Shown here piece by piece: positions 5,723-8,142 of a stretch of 8,142 nucleotides of DNA. The stretch lies in contig CAMNAD010000063.1 of assembly GCA_946530505.1 (NCBI GenBank), positions 1 to 8,142 of the forward strand, read 5' to 3'. The stretch's first letter is position 1. The number at the start of each line of letters is the position of its first letter. The notes under the pieces are model-generated. The model was not told the origin of the DNA. It saw nothing but the letters and a program-made list of their open reading frames with translations, and searched no databases. The DNA comes from an uncultured Bacteroidales bacterium (GTDB taxonomy: Bacteria > Bacteroidota > Bacteroidia > Bacteroidales > UBA932). Made by a program: the position numbers and the translations under genes.

Positions 5723-5818
5723 ATGAGCAATTGCGTAAATGAGCAGAAGCGCATATGCACAAATGAGCAAAACTGCAAAAGAACAAATGCACAAAAACAC
5801 AATCACACAAAAGCACAA
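5723..5818 (+). repeat. Twelve tandem degenerate 8-bp repeats (iteron-like array)
   Basis: The 96 bp divide without gaps into twelve octamers, approximate consensus AWGNRCAA. Examples in order are ATGAGCAA, TTGCGTAA, ATGAGCAG, ATGCACAA, ATGAGCAA again, AAGAACAA, ATGCACAA again and AAGCACAA. The nonamer AAATGAGCA recurs at 5721, 5737 and 5761, and AAATGCACA at 5785, all at multiples of 8 bp. The array sits between the plus-strand promoter and the ATG at 5825. Tandem 8-bp boxes are the operator type used by some ribbon-helix-helix proteins (for example met boxes for MetJ). Translated in the open frame they give a Cys/Asn/Gln-rich run with an 8-residue period, which looks like a by-product of the DNA repeat. 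Confidence 0.8.
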
Positions 5819-5824
5819 AAGAAT

Positions 5825-6130
5825 ATGTCTACACAACTGGAAGATTTCAAACGCGCCCTCGGACTGGACGACAACTACCAGGAGGCCGTAACCCCGCAAC
5901 CTGCGGCACCTGCTCAGGAAATGGTATCGGTGAAAAAGGAAAGCAAAGGCCTCCCCAGAAGGACCATTTGCATCCCCGGACCGCTACATACCCGCATCAG
6001 CCTGCTCGGGCTCTGGATGGACCGGGAAGGTATTATGGACAACCCAAAACTGTACGAAGTAATAACCGCCGCCATCGATGAATATGTTAATCATCATCCG
6101 GCAGCGGCCAGCTATGTGAATAAGGTTTAG
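5825..6130 (+). CDS. Small probable ribbon-helix-helix protein, mob-adjacent, function unknown
   Basis: Starting at the ATG at 5825 the product has 101 residues. It has a short N-terminal segment (MSTQLEDFKRALGLDDNYQE), a Pro/Ala-rich linker (22-32), and a C-terminal domain RRTICIPGPLHTRISLLGLW then KLYEVITAAIDEYVNHH (45-91). This fits a strand-helix-helix fold, as in ribbon-helix-helix or DUF3408-like proteins common in Bacteroides transfer regions. The frame is open back to an ATG at 5723, giving 135 residues, but those 34 extra residues are just the translated 8-bp array, so the later start is preferred; the longer form cannot be excluded because the promoter at 5702 lies right before it. 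It is divergent from mobA where a ParA-type gene often lies in related elements. Its stop abuts the rhomboid stop at 6131. The fold is inferred by pattern, and the role (autoregulator, partition or relaxosome factor) is open. Confidence 0.7.
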   Translation: MSTQLEDFKRALGLDDNYQEAVTPQPAAPAQEMVSVKKESKGLPRRTICIPGPLHTRISLLGLWMDREGIMDNPKLYEVITAAIDEYVNHHPAAASYVNKV

Positions 6131-6742
6131 TTACAGGCCCAATTGAGCCAGGAAGTGCCCGAAGATATCCGGACGGCAGATAAGCGGGAACACCAATCCA
6201 TAGACGGCGCCCCAGAAGTGGGCGCTATGGCCGATGTTGTCCATGTTGCGCTTGGCCATGTACCAGCAATACAACAGATACAGCGGCGCAAAAATGTATC
6301 CGGGAACCGGGATGGGAATCAGGTAAATGTAAATGCCCATTTGGGGTTCAAAGAGAATGCTGGCAAAAAGAATGGCTGACACGGCTCCGGAGGCACCGAC
6401 AGCGTTGTAGTTCCAGTCATCCCTGTACTTTACGAGGTCCCAGATGCTTGAGACTGCTAAGGCGCTGACATATAGCACCACGTACAACACGATGCCGAGC
6501 GTATTGCCGAATGCCAGAGCGAAATACTGCTCCACCACCCTTCCGAAGAAGTACAGGGTGAGCATATTGAAGAATAGGTGCCCCCAGCCGCCGTGGACTG
6601 CGCCATAAGAAAACAAACGGTACCACTCTTTCCTGTGCCAGACAGAATAGGCGTTGAACAGAAGTTTGTTCCCGTTCAACGTGCCGGTGAAGCAAAGGAT
6701 GCTCACCAGCGAGGTGAGCGCTATGAGTATGAGCGTCAGCAT
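6131..6742 (-). CDS. Rhomboid-family intramembrane serine protease
   Basis: This 203-residue, strongly hydrophobic protein has about six membrane segments and no extra domains, as in the GlpG core. The catalytic dyad is Ser118 in GASGAVSA and His175 in GHSAHFWGA. His55 and Asn59 (GHLFFNM) have the H-x3-N spacing of the oxyanion-stabilising residues of GlpG. It would cleave membrane proteins within or near the lipid bilayer; no substrate can be named. The ATG overlaps the stop of the upstream glutaredoxin-like gene by 7 bp (ATGCTGA), so the two are probably translationally coupled. It converges on the gene at 5825 with directly adjacent stop codons and no visible terminator. Confidence 0.93.
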   Translation of the reverse strand: MLTLILIALTSLVSILCFTGTLNGNKLLFNAYSVWHRKEWYRLFSYGAVHGGWGHLFFNMLTLYFFGRVVEQYFALAFGNTLGIVLYVVLYVSALAVSSIWDLVKYRDDWNYNAVGASGAVSAILFASILFEPQMGIYIYLIPIPVPGYIFAPLYLLYCWYMAKRNMDNIGHSAHFWGAVYGLVFPLICRPDIFGHFLAQLGL

Positions 6743-7035
6743 CCGCTGCCGTCAATACTGCATGCTGCGCCCAGGTTTTCCGGACGCGGCTCCAGACCTA
6801 CATCTTTGGAATAGAGCGTGACGGAACCGTCTTCCCGCACATAGCACGGAATGCCTACATCTCCGATGGCTTTCGCTTCATCGAAAGAAGGGTTGGAGTC
6901 CCTGAGATTGAGGAACTGCTTGAGGTTGCGGACATGCTTGCCGATATCGATTATCTCGAAATCGGGATTGCCTTCCACCTGCTTCTCCACGTATTCACAG
7001 TCCGGGCAGGTGTGCATGACAAACATCTTGATCAT
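6736..7035 (-). CDS. Glutaredoxin-like thiol-disulfide protein
   Basis: This 99-residue protein has a thioredoxin fold: strand MIKMFVMHT, the redox motif CPDC (Cys10, Cys13) at the start of the first helix, and the cis-proline GIP (Pro63) before strand CYVREDGSVTLY. Residues NLKQFLNLRDSNPSFDEAK (37-55) match the glutaredoxin-related family of anaerobes. The C-terminus ACSIDGSGC has two further cysteines (92 and 99). It probably reduces disulfides in the cytoplasm; no signal peptide is seen. It is the first gene of a two-gene unit with the rhomboid protease and is divergent from the nitroreductase gene. The family is clear, but partner proteins are unknown. Confidence 0.86.
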   Translation of the reverse strand: MIKMFVMHTCPDCEYVEKQVEGNPDFEIIDIGKHVRNLKQFLNLRDSNPSFDEAKAIGDVGIPCYVREDGSVTLYSKDVGLEPRPENLGAACSIDGSGC

Positions 7036-7054
7036 AGTACGAATTATTAGCCCC

Positions 7055-7062
7055 CAAATTTA
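7055..7062 (-). promoter_or_regulatory. Predicted -7 box (TAAATTTG) for the glutaredoxin-rhomboid unit
   Basis: On the minus strand TAAATTTG is an exact TAnnTTTG match, ending 19 bp before the glutaredoxin ATG at 7035. No TTTG is found 19-21 bp upstream, where the sequence becomes GC-rich, so the -33 box is missing or atypical. Confidence 0.45.
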
Positions 7063-7088
7063 CACTTTTTCTGTGAGATGGATAGCCG

Positions 7089-7305
7089 GGCAGGCGGCTT
7101 TTGCCGCCTGCCGGGCGGTGCGAGGCGCGGCGGTGGAGCAGTCTCTGGCGCTTGGGACCGAGCGAAAAGGCCGACAACGTTGGCCGTTCGCCGGGCACAA
7201 ACGACAGAGTCTGCGGAGCCGTGAGACTTCGGCGACGGTTTACCGGCGTCGAGGTCTCAAGCGCCGTCGGAGCGGAAATGGGCTTGACAGCCCCGCTGGC
7301 AAGCC
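7089..7305. other. Hairpin-rich GC-rich noncoding segment (possible structured RNA or dispersed element)
   Basis: The 338-bp gap 7036-7373 between divergent genes contains four strong hairpins. 7089-7112: GGCAGGCGGC with a TTTT loop, perfect 10-bp stem. 7158-7194: inner stem GGCCGAC/GTTGGCC with one G-T pair, extended by GCGAA/TTCGC and CCG/CGG. 7222-7259: an 18-position stem with one mismatch and two G-T pairs around TT. 7281-7305: GGCTTG-A-CAGC, loop CCC, GCTG-G-CAAGCC. The pentamer GGAGC recurs at 7135, 7215, 7269 and 7310. None is followed by a T-run on either strand, so they do not look like intrinsic terminators. I do not recognise a known RNA family. Strand and function are unknown; an RNA gene, a cis-regulatory leader or a repeat element are possible. 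Confidence 0.5.
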
Positions 7306-7322
7306 GATTGGAGCGACAGTCA

Positions 7323-7354
7323 GTTGCTTATCTGCCGAAATATCAGTATCTTCG
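7323..7354 (+). promoter_or_regulatory. Possible promoter of the nitroreductase gene
   Basis: TATCTTCG (7347-7354) matches TAnnTTTG at all but one position, and GTTG (7323-7326) lies 20 bp upstream as an imperfect -33 box. The ATG at 7374 is 19 bp past the -7 box, giving a short leader. Motif-based only. Confidence 0.4.
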
Positions 7355-7373
7355 TGCCAATATAAATTGAGCT

Positions 7374-8048
7374 ATGACAGAGTTAGAAGCCATCAGAGCA
7401 CGGCATTCCGTGCGAAAATACACCGACAAGCCCATAGAGACCACCAAAGTGGCGACCATCAGGGTCGCTATTGAGAATATAAATGCCGAAAGTGGTCTGA
7501 ACATTCAGTTGGTACTAGATGAGCCGAAGGCCTTTTCTTCCGGCATGTGGAAGTACGGCCAGTTCTCCGGCGTAAAGAATTACTTCGTGATGGCAGGGCC
7601 GAAGGGCAATGAAGCCGAAGAGAAAATCGGCTATTACGGCGAGAAACTGGTACTGCTGGCGCAGACGCTGGGCCTGAACACCTGCTGGGTGGGCCTTACC
7701 TACAAGAAGATCCCCGGCACTTTCACGCTCAGGGACGGAGATATCGTCCACTGCGTCATCGCGCTTGGCTATGGCACCATTCCAGGCGTGCAGCATCCCC
7801 AAAAGCCTATGGAAAACTTCTACGAGGCTGACGGTATTCCTCCCCAGTGGTTCAAGGACGGCATGGAGGCGGCTCTTCTGGCTCCTACCGCCATCAACCA
7901 GCAGAAATTCAAGTTCATTCTGCACGATGGAAACAAGGTTGAAACAAAGACGCTATTCTCCATGGCAGGATACACCAACATTGACCTTGGCATTGTGAAG
8001 TACCATTTCGAGGTGGCTGCCGGAAAAGAAAACTTTACCTGGTTGTAA
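7374..8048 (+). CDS. Nitroreductase-family flavoprotein (TM1586-like)
   Basis: This 224-residue protein begins with the FMN-phosphate-binding signature AIRARHSVRKYTDKPI (6-21; Arg8, Ser12, Arg14). It continues with the central helix EEKIGYYGEKLVLLAQTLGLNTCWVGL (82-108), as in the nitroreductase fold. Residues 170-177 (APTAINQQ) and the C-terminal DLGIVKYHFEVAAG match the second half of the TM1586-type putative nitroreductases, in which two half-domains lie in one chain. It probably uses FMN and NAD(P)H; the natural substrate is unknown. The ATG follows a short AT-rich leader after the hairpin-rich segment. It is divergent from the glutaredoxin-rhomboid unit and convergent with a partial gene at the right edge. 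Whether it is cargo or host chromosome is not clear. Confidence 0.88.
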   Translation: MTELEAIRARHSVRKYTDKPIETTKVATIRVAIENINAESGLNIQLVLDEPKAFSSGMWKYGQFSGVKNYFVMAGPKGNEAEEKIGYYGEKLVLLAQTLGLNTCWVGLTYKKIPGTFTLRDGDIVHCVIALGYGTIPGVQHPQKPMENFYEADGIPPQWFKDGMEAALLAPTAINQQKFKFILHDGNKVETKTLFSMAGYTNIDLGIVKYHFEVAAGKENFTWL

Positions 8049-8065
8049 AGAAACCAGCCAAATAA

Positions 8066-8142
8066 TCACCAAGTTTTTGCCAGTTCGAGGCCTTCGTCTA
8101 TCGTGGAATTGATTTGCAGGTTCAGTTCTTCCTCAGACATGT
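8066..8142 (-). CDS. C-terminal end of an unidentified minus-strand gene (partial)
   Basis: The minus strand is open from the right edge to a TGA at 8066-8068. The visible end is MSEEELNLQINSTIDEGLEL followed by AKTW, an acidic, helix-forming segment. The methionine at 8140 could be internal or could start a 24-residue peptide, but a gene continuing beyond the edge is more likely. It converges on the nitroreductase gene with 17 bp between stops and no terminator hairpin. The fragment is too short to name a family. Confidence 0.4.
   Translation of the reverse strand, partial: MSEEELNLQINSTIDEGLELAKTW

Noticed and set aside
5723..5818. CRISPR array
   Set aside because: The units are 8 bp, contiguous and degenerate, with no spacers and no cas genes.
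5723..5824. 34-residue N-terminal extension of the small gene at 5825
   Set aside because: It is the translation of an 8-bp DNA repeat (8-residue period rich in Cys, Asn, Gln and Lys). It was kept as an alternative start only.
7089..7112. Perfect 10-bp hairpin as a rho-independent terminator
   Set aside because: No T-run follows on either strand, and the flanking genes both read away from it.
7101..7370. Plus-strand open frame of 89 codons, and a longer overlapping frame from 6851 to 7474, across the hairpin-rich segment
   Set aside because: The products are Arg/Ser/Gly-rich with no recognisable domain. Several frames are open at once because the DNA is GC-rich and stop-poor, and the stretch is better explained by its dense inverted repeats.

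Overview
The window looks like a piece of a Bacteroidales (gut Bacteroidetes) genome carrying the mobilization region of an integrative mobilizable or conjugative element. Three things point that way: a mobA-mobB-mobC transfer module of the Bacteroides type, a short NBU-like primase with a helix-turn-helix gene beside it, and promoters of the Bacteroidetes form (TTTG, about 20 bp, TAnnTTTG) rather than sigma70 boxes. No integrase, replication initiator, tRNA, rRNA, CRISPR array or complete insertion sequence is visible.

Layout. (1) Positions 1-1042, minus strand: a primase-like Toprim protein whose stop overlaps the start of a helix-turn-helix protein that runs off the left edge. (2) 1043-1235: a divergent AT-rich control region with three tandem 10-bp repeats and a 19-bp palindrome. 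(3) 1236-1547, plus strand: a small helix-turn-helix regulator, overlapping tail to tail with mobC. (4) 5461 down to 1544, minus strand: an apparent operon mobA (relaxosome accessory) - ssb - mobB (MOBP-type relaxase) - mobC (VirD4-like coupling protein). (5) 5462-5722: a divergent control region with a GC-rich cruciform-forming segment, the best candidate for oriT, a near-consensus promoter for mobA and an outward promoter on the plus strand. (6) 5723-6130, plus strand: an array of twelve degenerate 8-bp repeats running into a small gene for a probable ribbon-helix-helix protein. (7) 7035 down to 6131, minus strand: a glutaredoxin-like protein overlapping a rhomboid protease by 7 bp. (8) 7036-7373: a noncoding stretch whose GC-rich part packs four strong hairpins into about 220 bp. 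(9) 7374-8048, plus strand: a nitroreductase-family protein, then the 3' end of a minus-strand gene leaving the window.

How it fits together. MobA and MobB would form the relaxosome at oriT upstream of mobA, SSB would coat the displaced strand, MobC would couple the nucleoprotein to a type IV secretion channel, and the primase would start second-strand synthesis in the recipient. No mating-channel (tra) genes are seen, so the element may depend on another element for its channel, or its tra genes lie outside the window. The small regulators at 1236 and 5825 and the operator-like repeats are the likely control layer. The rhomboid, glutaredoxin and nitroreductase genes may be cargo or host chromosome; the sequence does not settle which.

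Most worth a second look: the 8-bp array beside a probable ribbon-helix-helix gene, which resembles MetJ or omega-type operator arrays, and the unexplained hairpin-rich segment at 7089-7305.
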